64,000 nucleotides of DNA from Agarophyton chilense (GCA_030374765.1 JARGXX010000115.1:930001-994000), one strand, 5' to 3'; positions 43,840 through 55,019 are shown, counted from the stretch's first letter. Numbers and translations are program-made. The notes: generated by a model from the sequence alone, not told the origin.

Positions 43840-44554
43840 CTTGACGGCAGCAGCGGCGTCGCACGGAAGCGACGCGTCGCGCTGCCGTTCCGGGCAGGAC
43901 GCGGGCGACGTTATGATGGCCAGGCGGGGTGGGGGCGTGCGACGGGGTTGGTGGTGATGATGGCGGACGACGTACACGATGACTTTCGTTCCGCTGTCGT
44001 TGCCACCGCCGGCGCGCGCCGCCACCGCGGTAGCTCCACCTCCCGCTTTCGCCCCCGGCGCCCAACGGTGCCGCCAACGGCGCCCCGACGGCGTCCCTGC
44101 ACGCTCCCCGCGCCGCCTTTTGATTGGACGTCCCCGAATCGCACCGCATCGCGCTGCATGTGGCGCTCGGCCTTCTGCATCATCTTGCGCTTCGAGAGCG
44201 CACAATTGCCACGTATGCCACGGTGGTTTCAACGCAGTCCACGTTGGACACGATTGCCACAAGTGACACGATGTTTTCTGCTTTCCACATGCTTCTCATC
44301 AGGTCTGCGATGCGCTGGCGGCTACGCGACGGATGAGAGCCGTGACGCGTCGGACGGACTTCGGCTTTCGCGTCTCCTTCGGGCTGCGTTCCCGGAAGCG
44401 GAGTGCGACTGACCGGTTTAAGGCGGGCGCCCGCCGCCGGGCGACAGGAGTTCTGTAGGTGTCTCGCGGTCGCGTCAGTTTGAAAATCGTCGCCACCCTT
44501 ACTGCCCTCCTCCAACAGCTTTCTCTGTCGCCACCCCCCCGCTCTTCCTCAGTC
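43840..44554. promoter_or_regulatory. GC-rich divergent intergenic region
   Basis: About 715 bp between two divergent genes, very GC-rich, with long overlapping open frames in several registers that reflect base composition. It should contain both promoters. I see no defined site that I would single out. Confidence 0.4.
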
Positions 44555-45517
44555 ATGGCTGTCGAGTTTCCGTCCTTTTCGCACATCCCCAGCGCCCAGT
44601 TGCCTGATGTCGCCCCGCCAGCCACTTCGCGCATCACCCCCCGCCAGTCCGACTCGTCGTGCTCGCAGACCTCAGCCCTCGTCGGCCAACATTCTTTCCT
44701 CCCCGAAGAGCATTACGAGCGTTATCCGCGGCTAAGACCGCATGCCTACCACACTCGCCGACCACACAGCCCGCAAAACGTGCTGGCGCTAGTCCACAAC
44801 GCTGCAAAGCGCGAGATTGCAGACTTGCTTCTTGTCGTTCTTCCGGCCATTCAGCACCATGCCACACTCACCGATTTTTCGTGCCGAATCAAGGACGCAC
44901 CCGTCTTTGGTGACCGTCTGTACCAGTGGTGGTCCACTTTGCTGAGAGTGGTTTTCTTCGTTGCCGAAACTGATGAAGATGTGGTCAACTTGGTCATCAA
45001 GCCGGTTGCGCGCTTTGCGCGCAAGAATGATGACCATCAGCTTAGTAACACTCTGCAGCGTCGTCACAAGTCTGTGCTTGACAGGTATTCTTTCGCCATG
45101 GAAGTTGTGTTACGTGCTGCCGATCGCGCCTTGGATGACTTCGAATGTGTCCCTGACGTCCCAAAGCTCAACAAGCTTGTAGATAAGCTAACGGCTCTGT
45201 CCGACTTTATGCTGGAGACCATGGACACATCGCTCCAACTTGTCCAAGACGCCATCGCTATCTTTGACGTCGAGATTACCTCTTTGGAGAATACTGTGGC
45301 CACTAGCATGGCCGCCTTCGCCAAGACCAATCCCAACGTCTTTGTCTTTATTTTTGCCCGATGGATGTCGGAGGAATCTGATGTTAAGCATTGGCTCGCT
45401 AAGTATGGAGGCCTTCGAGCACGCTTCTTTTTCGAATCCTGGAAGCGCGCGCACTATGACACCCGTCAGTCTATCGTCGAACAAATTGATGCTATGCGCA
45501 AGTCCTCTACCGAATAG
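44555..45517 (+). CDS. Unknown protein
   Basis: I do not recognise this 320-residue protein. Residues 1 to about 75 are Pro/Ser/His/Arg-rich and probably disordered. The rest is helical and rather even in charge, with clusters such as NVLALVHNAAKREIADLLLV, LYQWWSTLLRVVFFVAETDED and FVFIFARWMSEESDVKHWLA. No membrane segment or catalytic motif is certain. The frame upstream opens with GTG, so I start at the first ATG, after a pyrimidine-rich leader. The codon pattern and strand bias fit a real gene. Confidence 0.65.
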   Translation: MAVEFPSFSHIPSAQLPDVAPPATSRITPRQSDSSCSQTSALVGQHSFLPEEHYERYPRLRPHAYHTRRPHSPQNVLALVHNAAKREIADLLLVVLPAIQHHATLTDFSCRIKDAPVFGDRLYQWWSTLLRVVFFVAETDEDVVNLVIKPVARFARKNDDHQLSNTLQRRHKSVLDRYSFAMEVVLRAADRALDDFECVPDVPKLNKLVDKLTALSDFMLETMDTSLQLVQDAIAIFDVEITSLENTVATSMAAFAKTNPNVFVFIFARWMSEESDVKHWLAKYGGLRARFFFESWKRAHYDTRQSIVEQIDAMRKSSTE

Positions 45518-45705
45518 TTTTCATCGTGGTCCCGTGTCAATTCCGTTCTCTTTCTCTTTCTCGCTATTTATTATCACGTAGCTCGAACAATTCTCAGCTA
45601 GTCTAACAGATTTACATCCCCCACCCGTCACTAAACCATCACTCAACCCCATCAAACATTGTTGCGAAAGGGAGCCTATTTGTTAAGCAATGAGCAGCAA
45701 GTGTG

Positions 45706-46812
45706 TCAACGTCCTCCACCCCAAGCTGTCGACTCTTGTTGTCTGTTCTCTAGAAACTTCAAAATCCGCGCACAGACTTCTTTTACCACAACCGATAACA
45801 TTATATTCTTCTGCCCATCCACCAAGTCGCTTACTTCAACATCTGCGGGTGAAAGACTCAGCTCCATGTGGGCTCTACCTTCCCTTTCAGCCCTCTTAAT
45901 CACCAATGTATGCGTTACTTGACTTCTGTCAACTTTGGCATCCGAAGGAAGAAATAAAGCCCCATTAATCTCAAACGAGATGCTATTTGTTCTAGCCTCC
46001 GTAATTCGGACCCCTGTGATAGACGGCAGAATTTGGGAAAATTGGTTTTGAAGTTCGTACTCATGAAGTAGCGCGCCGTAGTTTCGGTCTCTTCTTTCTT
46101 GCTCCGCCAAACTACGCCTCACACTCTGTATGTCGCTCGTCCACATTTGAATGTTTTGCTCTACTCGGTGAAGGCGTTTTTGTATATCTGTCACCTCTGT
46201 ATTACCCTCGTTTGCTTGTGTTTCCAGTTTTAGTCGTTCCTGAGTCAGAATAGCACTGAGCTCACCACAATGAGACCCCTCAAGCTTGTCCACTTCTGTT
46301 ATATCATCGAATGATCTCACCACACTTTCCCAATCGCCTTCACGAATCTTTTCCGCGAGTCTGTTTGTGTAGTTGGTGGATTTAATTCTCTTGAAATGAT
46401 TCTGGGCGAGCTGACGAGCATTTTGAAGCTCCTTCTCCACGAAACAAGTGTCCTTGATAGCCTTTTCGAATCTTGTCTCAGCAGCTGCTCTGGCAGCCTT
46501 CTGCTTTCGCAATGCGCTTTTCTTCTTCTGAATTGTTATTTCAGCGGCAACGGCGTCCTGGGCTGAGGGAAGGTCCTCAATGGAACGAGCATCACGAAGT
46601 TTGCGAAGAAAGATTTCTTTGCCGCTCAGTGCTGTGAGCTGATACTTGAGGCATCGTAACTCCTCCAACGCAGTCTGGATTTGATTGTCAACCGGTAAAT
46701 GGTTTTCATCGAGACGGTGGATTTCAATGACTTCCTGATATTTCGGGTTGTACGGCGGATGCTTTTCAAAATCGGCGGAAACTTGTTGAAGAAAAGCGTG
46801 CACGTCCTTCAT
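45706..46812 (-). CDS. Coiled-coil protein, unknown role
   Basis: The 368-residue protein has an extended coiled coil (about 45-255, rich in Lys, Glu, Ala, Gln and Arg) followed by a compact C-terminal part (about 265-350) with alternating beta-like segments (ITGVRITEARTNSISFEING, THTLVIKRAEREGRAHMELSLSP). A coiled coil with a small C-terminal RWD-like fold occurs in kinetochore proteins such as Spc24/Spc25 or the end of KNL1. I mention this as a possibility only. The ATG is the first of the frame. It converges with the plus-strand gene 0.2 kb away. Confidence 0.7.
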   Translation of the reverse strand: MKDVHAFLQQVSADFEKHPPYNPKYQEVIEIHRLDENHLPVDNQIQTALEELRCLKYQLTALSGKEIFLRKLRDARSIEDLPSAQDAVAAEITIQKKKSALRKQKAARAAAETRFEKAIKDTCFVEKELQNARQLAQNHFKRIKSTNYTNRLAEKIREGDWESVVRSFDDITEVDKLEGSHCGELSAILTQERLKLETQANEGNTEVTDIQKRLHRVEQNIQMWTSDIQSVRRSLAEQERRDRNYGALLHEYELQNQFSQILPSITGVRITEARTNSISFEINGALFLPSDAKVDRSQVTHTLVIKRAEREGRAHMELSLSPADVEVSDLVDGQKNIMLSVVVKEVCARILKFLENRQQESTAWGGGR

Positions 46813-49800
46813 GGCTTTTGGCTAAGCTATGGCCTGTTTGATTCGAATCTAAAGATACTGGGCGGATTCGTGAGCTACATCAACGGTACTTTCGAATGCC
46901 TATCCTTTCTCTTCGAATGCGAGGAGAATTGGAATACGCCATTTGTTCCGAGATGGGTTTCATTCAAATTTTCAAAAAAGCTTGGCACAGCTTCCTTGAA
47001 TGGCGTTCTGGTTTTACAGTAAAGTGTAAGGCCATTTTATCGAACTCACCTGGGATTCCGACCTAGCTCGTGCAGCACCCTTCTGCAGTATGGCCATCTC
47101 GTCCAAGTTTTTCTATATCCACTGTTGTTCTGTACATCGAAGTTATAACGTATTGAGGTAAATGTATCAAGCTACTGTACCTTCATGCCAGCAGGGTTTT
47201 TCTGCAACTTTTTTGGTCTCATCCATGTCCTTCGGAATAATTCCAGATAAATTTTCAGAGCTCATTGATGCATCTGTCTTCTTTTCTTTGTCACCACAGC
47301 AACTTGCGTCATGAAGGCTTGGTCAGGGTTGAATAACATTCGCATGTAAGCTTGGAAGCGATCTCGAAAGGATACGGGTGAAACTGAATCACTGTGGAAA
47401 GACTCCGAAGACATTCTGAAACATGGCCAAATGCAAAAGATCTGTCGGAAAATATATAGAGAGATAGCAGCCTGCACATAAAATATTGAGACGTTTTTAC
47501 AACGATACATACGTCAGAATAGAAAAGGATATGGGACTGTTACATCAGGTGGTTTGGGCTAGATACATAGATGGTAGTTTATCTGCTAAGGTATTCCATA
47601 AGATGTTAATTTGGAAGGAAATCTTCAACGTAGATGACGGGAACAGAGTCTTGGGGAATGCAGTTGATGAACAATTTGAAAATCTAATGAAGAGAATCAG
47701 AGAACAGTGATGTGCGATAAATCCGGGTGCAGTATTTAAAGAATACGAGAGCTGCCGACAATGACGTTTTGGGGGCAGTCAGTGAGACAGGCAGAATAAT
47801 AGTCGGTGATGCAAAGATTTACTGGCCATATCTATGTATATCGAAAAACATTTAAATGAAGCTGACCGTCAGTCTAACGGTACTTCACGGGATCCAATCG
47901 TAATCTTCTTTGAGGATCGAGAACTACCGTTAGGCGACGGACAGGTTCAATTCTTTGTTTTTCGAAACGGTTCGGAATCTATGGTGGAAGTGAGATGTGA
48001 TATCGATTTCACATCGATATTTTTTAGATCCCTCAAACTGAGTACGCTTATCCAAAGGCTTCGATTGCGAGACAAACATGAGCAAGTGTAAGACCTCCAA
48101 ATCCTTTAAAAAAACATTGTGTAATCATAGTCGACAGTAGCTCCAAACATAGATGTTCAAAACCAACGCTCGAGAATCTTCCCCCTTGAACTGCGAAGTT
48201 ATCGCCACAAGAGGACTCCGATCTTTCTGAAGGCATTGTTCCATTATTTGATGAATCATCTATTTCAGAAGCTATTATGTCCTCCCTTCGGTTTGGTATG
48301 GACCGGAAATATAAATTGCTGAAAGCACTTCTTGTATAGGCTGGAGAGAGCAAAGATGGAACTTGCTGAAGAATAAAATTGTCCAATGATCTGTTCAGGA
48401 TCGGAAACAAACCTTCGATTGGCCAAGCAAAATCTTGGAGCTTACTCCGCCCGTCAACCAATGCTTCTTCTCTCCTTGGTGAAATGAACAACAAAATTTT
48501 GAAGAAGATCGCCTGTACAGGAGCATTCAGTAGATACCTTCAACTGCAGTTCTGCCAAAGCTTTCTGAAAAGGTTTTCAATCACAAAGAAAGATGATGAA
48601 GGAGAAGAAGAACCCAAGAAAGGGTTTGGGAAAGATGCTTTAAATACTACAGAACCCTCCAACTGAGAAAAGTATTTGAATGCAAACCTTCGCTCTGCAC
48701 AAAATATCACTGGGTCCGATATAAATGGCCAGCCAGTCACTTCTGTGTTCTCTGTGCTTCAAACATTATACTGCTGGCTAGTAACCGAAGAGACTACTAT
48801 GGAAGGCTTTAGTTAGAATCACCCAGTACAGGCTAAAGGACGTGATTGACGACCTCTCTAGCAAACCCCCACTATCTTCATCCTAAGCTTAGAGCTTTGG
48901 ACGTTCCAACTTTGCATAGCATGCATGCTTTCTATAAAGAATAGTTGCTTACAACCACGTGATTCAATATATATTTGCTGATGACGGATTTCATTGTCGC
49001 TCGTAGGTTTGTTCTGTTGCTTGTCAATCAGCAGGTACAAAATGATCCTCTTCCTTAGATGATAAAAACGACATCCACTGGGGAGACTTTCATCGGTGAC
49101 AGTGAACCTATTAATTAGCGAATGAGCAGCGCATCCACATATTAAAATGGAGGCACTTCTGCGAGAAAAAGACGGCATGGAGTACTGCAATAAATATATG
49201 CTAAAACTTGTAGCCGATGTCAAAAATTTCTCTGACTATCACGTGATTGCCCCACTGAGAAACCCTGTTTTCGACGGCACTGGAATTATTTGGGAATTCT
49301 GTACACATCAACTGTTAGATCAGAAAGCAGAGTTGTTTGGGAGTGGCGATCAACGTGCGCTGCTTTGAAGCAATTTCTCAGTGCTTTTGCTTACATATTT
49401 TGTGGGCCGAGGGACGTTCCGCTCCCCGTCAAGCCTTTCAAGAGGAGGCTTTCAAGAGAAGAGCTCTCGAACTATGTTCTGCGGCATTATGCAGTGCTTC
49501 ATTTTTGCTGGGCCAATTTTGCCGGACAGCTACGTAAGGCCCGAAATGCTTCTATTCTTTCTCACATGCAGATTCGAAAACCAGTGTCTTCCATTGAGAG
49601 CATGGAGACAGTGCAGCACTGCTTCAAGGTCTGACGCAGGCATGATATATTTCTGCACTGAGCTCGCTCAATTTACCTACCAATTGCGATCCGATTCTCT
49701 TCTAGCGTATATAGGATGCTTTTAGTGAGTCTGTTGCTCTGGTCCAGGAAGGAGAATGTTTGTTGCACTTATTGCTGTGAGGAGGAGCCTCTATTCCAAA

Positions 49801-50639
49801 AATTTCGGTTGTGGCCGTGCTTGTGCTTGTTAATGAAGCCGAAAGCGCACCATGAACAAGCCTAACCACGAGGCCGAACCGCCAGCGTCCCGTCAAGCAT
49901 ATGTATGAGTTGATTTTACTAGACCCTATTCTCTCAAACACATCCGAAAAACAAGCGGCGCGAAAAAAAAGCGGCCAGGGGGGTATGGAGGCTTATCGAA
50001 AGCACTGCGAGTTTGCATATGCAGACGCCCGAAAGCTGGGTCTTACAGCGGTTTGAAAAATTGAACGCCATTCAAGAGCTGAATTCGATACGAGCGGTAC
50101 ATCGGTAAACAGCTTTCCCAACAGATGAACTACTGTAGATAATTAAGGGCATCAGGGTTTGTCAGATAATCAAAAACTGAATTGCATGGCTCCTTTGTAA
50201 GTTAGCGGGAGACCAAGGGTCAGTTATTTTTTTGAAACCAGCTGGCAGGCAGATTTGTCAGGATGCCGTGCAACAAACTGGAACTTACAAATTCAAATGT
50301 AAGCCACTAATCAATCCTCAAATCAGATCGTCGTGCAACAAGGGAGGCCCTCCTTGTAACAGCGCCTTTGACGTGGGCAACCAACGGTACAGCTCGCGCC
50401 AAAAGTAGAAAGCAAAAAAAAACCAAAAACGGAAACATGAATGGACTCGCACCAAATGTGGCAGTCCAAGCGTTCGGCCGTCGGAAGGCCTTTCCACAGC
50501 CCCTCAGTCTGCCAGACATCCGTCCCGTCTCTCTGCGTTGAGAGTGAACAAAGGCGACTCAGCACTCCCTTGGTTGACTAGACCAGGGAGGGTGGGCAGC
50601 AAACGATCCGTCCACCTACATCTAAAGCGGTGCGGAGCT
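46813..50639. other. 3.8-kb region without a convincing gene
   Basis: Many short frames (60-150 codons) lie on both strands, for example 47486-47710, 47834-48091, 48048-48494 (minus) and 49147-49368, but none shows a known family or an unusual length. It may contain decayed transposons or short exons I cannot assemble. The last 100 bases lead into the zinc-finger gene. Confidence 0.45.
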
Positions 50640-51395
50640 ATGCCGCACCAAACTGCGGTCGGCGATAGGGAAGCTTCAGATACTAAGGGTGCTGATTGTG
50701 AGAAGGAACTTTTTATTTGTCATTATGCAGACTGTCTTCGTCCTTTCAAGAGAAAAACTTCGTTGACAAACCATCTGAAGGCACACAAAAACGTTAACTC
50801 TAGGTCTATTATGCGCAGTCGGAGAGCCAAAAGAAGACTGGAACAGCAGAAAAGATCGGAAAATGCATCACAGATTGCTGCATGCACTCCACTACCGGTT
50901 CGAGTTGAAGCGGCAGATTTGTCGACTATGGATGCGTCCACGGGGCAGACAGGGACGAGTGAGGGGGAGTGTGCGAGCGAGGGGGACGCAACGCCCAGGG
51001 TTGTCTGCTCGCAACAGGGGGATATGATAGGGTGGTGTGGTGTAGCAAAGGCTAGCGAAGCAGAGTTTGCAGAAGAGGAATCCGCGTCACCAGAGTATAG
51101 CTTCCACTCGGTACCAGTTACCGATGCGAGTGCGGAGGTGTATGAGGGTGTGGAAGATAGGCGATGGGGGGCGGAGACTTTGCTGGGCGTGCTCCCTGGA
51201 GAGGGGTTCCCCCCGCCGTTTGAGACGGCTACTTACACGGGTGATGGCGAGTTTGAACTGCATTTTCGCGCGGAAGATATGTACGGGGCGTCGCATGAGA
51301 GTAACGCGAACGGAGAGGAGGGGGATGGAGAATGGGGATCGTGCGTAGGGGGAAGTTCGTTCGCTCCGTTTCTATTCTTGAACGAGGAGCAATAG
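50640..51395 (+). CDS. Single C2H2 zinc-finger protein
   Basis: The 251-residue protein has one classic C2H2 finger near residues 26-50 (CHYADCLRPFKRKTSLTNHLKAH: Cys-4-Cys-12-His-3-His), followed by a basic stretch (RSRRAKRRLEQQKR) that may bind nucleic acid or serve as nuclear signal. The rest is acidic, Gly/Glu/Ser-rich and looks disordered, as in activation domains. The open frame before it starts with TTG, so I use the first ATG. It is probably a transcription factor, but a lone finger is also found in RNA-binding and other proteins. Confidence 0.65.
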   Translation: MPHQTAVGDREASDTKGADCEKELFICHYADCLRPFKRKTSLTNHLKAHKNVNSRSIMRSRRAKRRLEQQKRSENASQIAACTPLPVRVEAADLSTMDASTGQTGTSEGECASEGDATPRVVCSQQGDMIGWCGVAKASEAEFAEEESASPEYSFHSVPVTDASAEVYEGVEDRRWGAETLLGVLPGEGFPPPFETATYTGDGEFELHFRAEDMYGASHESNANGEEGDGEWGSCVGGSSFAPFLFLNEEQ

Positions 51396-52072
51396 CTGGT
51401 GTTCATCAGCTGTGACTAAAATGTACACTTGGTTACTTTTGCGGAATGGAAGCGTTAGCGTCTGAGCTGCTCGCCGTGTTGCCGCGCAAATGTGTGTCGA
51501 GGAGGGGGTGGGGGAGCAAGGCAGGGGCCGCACGCAGACGGGCGTGAGAGGAAGAAACACGCGTGCACGTGGAAATGGTGTGGACGTGTGGACGTGTATT
51601 GGATGCAGATGGAGAATCAAAGTGCGTCTCAAATTGCGCAGCGCGCGCGTGACTGTTGCGCGCAAGTTGTAGCTGGCAGCAGGCGCTGACAGCGCGGGGG
51701 CGCGCCGTGGCGCTGCGTGGCGCTGCGTGGCGCCGCGTGGCGCTGCGTGGCGCCTGCGTGGCGCCGCGGTTGTATTGCTCCTTCTGCGACGCATGGCGAC
51801 GCGACGCACCTCAACCGTCTTGCCAACCGCTCGGCGCAATCCCGCTCGCCCTTCGCCTTTCCCCCCTCCTACCCTCGCGAATCCCCTCCCCCTTCACCGC
51901 GGTGCGTCTTATCTAGCCTGTTCGCCGCTACTTTTGCTGTGGCGCTCACGCTTTCTCTCGTCGTCACTCTCGTCGTTTCTTTCTCCAGTATTCGCTTCCC
52001 GTTGCTTTCGTCGTTGGTCCAGCCGGTGCTCTCCTCGTTGCCGCCATTGCCATCGCCGCTGCACTCTCCCCA
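51396..52072. promoter_or_regulatory. GC-rich intergenic region with a tandem array
   Basis: About 680 bp between the zinc-finger gene and the CBM1 gene. A tandem array of GCGTGGCGCT-like units lies at about 51705-51770. The rest, pyrimidine-rich toward 52072, should be the CBM1 gene promoter and leader. Confidence 0.5.
51705..51770 (+). repeat. GC-rich 10-11 bp tandem array
   Basis: About six units of GCGTGGCGCT or GCGTGGCGCC follow one another. The frames crossing it read as Arg/Ala/Trp-rich peptides and are not treated as genes. Confidence 0.85.
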
Positions 52073-52639
52073 ATGAAGGTGTGGCGCGCGCGCGTTGTGC
52101 GCGCTTGCCTCGTATTTCTTGCCTTTCGCTCGTCTCGCGGCGTCGCAGCCGCCTGCGCGGCCGACTACGCCTCGTGCGGCGGCGGCGTGCCGAGTCCCGT
52201 CGGGAATCTGCGTTGTTGCAGCCCCAATTTCTTCTGCTACACACAGGGCCCCTACTTCTCACAGTGTCGACCGCGAGACGAGAGCCATCTAATCTTCTCC
52301 ACGCCGTACGCCCGCTGGTACACCCTACATCAACATCCGTCACGTTCCTTTCTCACGCCGCGCCAGGCCGCGCGCTATGGCGCCTCTCCTGTGTCGTCGC
52401 TACAGAAGCTCGCGGCGTTGCACCCGTTGCATGCGGCGCTACGCGCCACGCTGCCGAGAATGACGCACACCGAGCGCTCTCGTCTACAGGCGCATGTGGC
52501 GCTCTGGCCGGGCGTATGCGACTTGTCTCTCACGCGCGGCGTGCTCAATGTGACTCCATGCTCTCCGGCTGAGCTTATGGCCGTGGCGCGTCGCCTTTCC
52601 GAGCTACACGTCGTGGCAGCCATCTATTCGCACGCTTGA
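52073..52639 (+). CDS. Secreted protein with a CBM1 module
   Basis: The 188-residue protein begins with a basic, hydrophobic signal peptide (about 1-27) ending near VAAA. Residues 28-66 fit a fungal-type cellulose-binding module (CBM1): C35-GGG, G44, C48, C49, C55, then G59, Y61, Q64 and C65 in the order of the CBM1 pattern, with the aromatic Y61 next to FSQC. The remaining 120 residues carry two more cysteines and have no family I know. CBM1 domains occur mainly in fungi but also in red algal polysaccharide-binding proteins and in oomycetes. The protein probably binds a wall polysaccharide. Whether the C-terminal part has any enzyme activity cannot be judged. Neighbour frames in other registers are shadows. 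Confidence 0.75.
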   Translation: MKVWRARVVRACLVFLAFRSSRGVAAACAADYASCGGGVPSPVGNLRCCSPNFFCYTQGPYFSQCRPRDESHLIFSTPYARWYTLHQHPSRSFLTPRQAARYGASPVSSLQKLAALHPLHAALRATLPRMTHTERSRLQAHVALWPGVCDLSLTRGVLNVTPCSPAELMAVARRLSELHVVAAIYSHA

Positions 52640-52774
52640 TACGTTTGTTTTCGTCGCCTACTTTACACACTTTGCACTCTAGTTGATCCTCTTCCCTTCC
52701 GCGCCTTTACCGTAGCACACATGTTCAACAGCAATCGATGGCATACGCACTATGTAATTTCCTCACGCCGCTCA

Positions 52775-54241
52775 TCATGCGCTTAAATCATCTGTTTCGT
52801 CAATGTGCCCTTGTGCCGTGTTCTTCCCCAGCCCCATGCACATGATGAGGCCGCCCGCCATGAACGCCGCTACGCCTCCCAACGCAAGCATCATGGCTTG
52901 GCGCCCGGTCGCCTTCTCAACCCTCTCAGCTATGACGGACACCATCACCTCCGGCAAACATTGCGAAAGGTTGAACATGGTGAAATATACTCCCGCATTC
53001 TGTGGCGCACTTTTTGACACCGCCTCACTCATCAAACTCCACGGTACGGTCATGGTGACGGCCCACGCGAAGCCAGTGGACGCTAGCATCGCCGTGGCCA
53101 CCCACGCATCCGCCGCGTCGTTGAGCCACAAGGCCGAAGTGAGAGCGCAGCCGAGCATGACGCTTGCCAACACGTAAACAAACTGTACCGACGTGTTGGC
53201 CATGAGACTGGGCAGAATAGGTGCCGTGATGATTGTCAACACCGATTGCAGCCCGATACCCAGATTGCCCATACGAACACCCTTGTCGTACAGTTGTCGA
53301 AGTTCGGTGCCTTCGGCGGCGTGGAAATCCCCGTGTAAAACTTCCTTTCCAACCCACGAGGTAGCAAACACGAAGAGCGCGAACCAGGCGAACCACGAGA
53401 AGCACTGTACCGTGAAGGTCTCGAAAAAGGGGTATGGTGCTGTTTGGGCTGCCTCGAAAAACGCGCATGGACCGTGGTCATGCGGCATGTCGCTACTGCG
53501 TACGGTGTCGTATTCGGTGTGAAATTGGGTTGAAGGGGACAAGAGAACCGGGTGGTAGCCAACGGGCGTTTCTTTGGTTCGGATGACAGTGATGGACATG
53601 GTAACTATGAGCACTAACGCCGCAACGGTGTACAATGCTTGCAGGTCGCCCGGGAAGAAGAACAAAATGTTGCTCAACGGAAGACTGCCAAGGAAACTAC
53701 CAGCGCAGTTGCCAACACCGGTGGCGAAGGCAAAGTAAGCATTGCCTTGCTTGTGTTGTTCTAGTGGGACCACGTCAGCTAGCAGCGCGCGCAGCGGACC
53801 CTGAGCGGCATTGATAGCAAAGTCGAGAGCCCAGAACGAAATGACGGCCACAATGAGCGCGTAGTGATACACAGCAGCGCGCGGTGGGTCGCCCAGAGCT
53901 GCGCCAATCTGTCGCGCAAATGAAAAGGTTATCAAGCATAGCACGGTGAAGGCGGTTCCGATGATGAGGAATGGGCGACGGCGACCGAGGGTGGACGTAC
54001 ACTTGTCAGATAGAATGCCCACAGTGGGCTGGACTAGGATTCCGGCGATGGGACCAGCAAGCCAAGCGTACGACACAAAGCGGTTGGATAGGCCGAGCTC
54101 GAGGAGCGCCTTGGTCACGTAGCCGATCTGCACCGCCCAGCAGAACTGGATGCCGACGAGACCGGCGGTAAGGGAGAGAAGCTGCCGGTGGGTAAAGCGC
54201 TTGGCATACGTGCGCGTCGCTGACGCACGAGGCGCGTCCAT
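52775..54241 (-). CDS. SUT: Sucrose-transporter family (GPH/SUT) protein
   Basis: The 488-residue protein has the size and 12-helix outline of sugar:proton symporters of the SUT/SLC45 family. Signatures: WLAGPIAGILVQPTVGILSDKC with GRRRPFLIIG (helices 2-3), DFAINAAQGPLRALLADV (helix 4 region) followed by HKQGNAYFAFATGVGNCAGS, and FSWFAWFALFVFATSWVGKEV (central part), all as in plant sucrose carriers. The first ATG is used. The substrate could be sucrose, maltose, glucose or a similar compound and cannot be fixed from sequence. Confidence 0.9.
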   Translation of the reverse strand: MDAPRASATRTYAKRFTHRQLLSLTAGLVGIQFCWAVQIGYVTKALLELGLSNRFVSYAWLAGPIAGILVQPTVGILSDKCTSTLGRRRPFLIIGTAFTVLCLITFSFARQIGAALGDPPRAAVYHYALIVAVISFWALDFAINAAQGPLRALLADVVPLEQHKQGNAYFAFATGVGNCAGSFLGSLPLSNILFFFPGDLQALYTVAALVLIVTMSITVIRTKETPVGYHPVLLSPSTQFHTEYDTVRSSDMPHDHGPCAFFEAAQTAPYPFFETFTVQCFSWFAWFALFVFATSWVGKEVLHGDFHAAEGTELRQLYDKGVRMGNLGIGLQSVLTIITAPILPSLMANTSVQFVYVLASVMLGCALTSALWLNDAADAWVATAMLASTGFAWAVTMTVPWSLMSEAVSKSAPQNAGVYFTMFNLSQCLPEVMVSVIAERVEKATGRQAMMLALGGVAAFMAGGLIMCMGLGKNTAQGHIDETDDLSA

Positions 54242-55019
54242 GGCGATGGATGCGGCTGAGGGCAGGCGCAGTGCAGTGTTGCGGCGCAGACTGTGCGTCC
54301 CTTACAATCACTCTTAGGGCAAAGGTGGAATATACATGACGTATCTCACGTAGGAGAATGATTGGATTTCAGCCATTAAAAACAGGTTCCCATCTCAGGT
54401 TGCCCAGAATGCGCCGTGGTGACCCATTTCAGAGAGCCCATGCGGCGACATTTCACGCATATGCGGCCACGTCTACTTCCAACTCAATAGGATCTGGTTC
54501 CCATCTCAAGCTCCAAACCCACTAGTAGTCACGCGACAAGTATCTTGAGTGTAGACGACGTCCCTCCTCCAACCATTTCAAAATTTGTTTTGGCGCCGTT
54601 TTGCCCAAGATAATAGCGTTAACATGAGACCTAAGCACCATTCTCGTAGTCTTCTTCTCATCTATTTCGAATACACTACTCTAGATTTGCCGAACTCTAT
54701 CGGTAGCAGACACTTGAGAGACTTTCCTCAATGGCAAGTATAAAAGGTAAGATGAAAGAACTGCTCCTATGGATACACATAACCCGAAAACTGAAATGTT
54801 GCCACAGATGTTATCGATTTATATCTAGAAAACGACAATCATCAAAAGCTATCAGCAATTTATAGAACTTTCTATCGTAATCTTGAAACAAAGATGTATG
54901 TAACACTTAAAACCCCTTTTTTTACGTTTTAAAAAACAGTCCACAGTCATTTGTAAAATATCGTGGTAACAAAAAAACAAAAACATCATCCGGTCTTCTT
55001 TTTCTATAATTGTAAACCA
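54242..55019. other. Intergenic next to the LTR cluster
   Basis: No gene is recognised in about 780 bp. The part near 54242 should hold the SUT promoter. The part near 55019 is unrelated to any retroelement interior, which argues that the adjoining minus-strand LTR is a solo or a 3' copy. Confidence 0.5.

Noticed and set aside
43840-44262. N-terminal extension of the mitochondrial carrier
   Set aside because: Low-complexity GC-rich sequence that would add 141 residues to a normal-length carrier; an ATG fits at 43839.
51372-51839. Minus-strand Arg/Ala-rich frame
   Set aside because: It runs through the GC-rich tandem array and overlaps other long frames; composition explains it.
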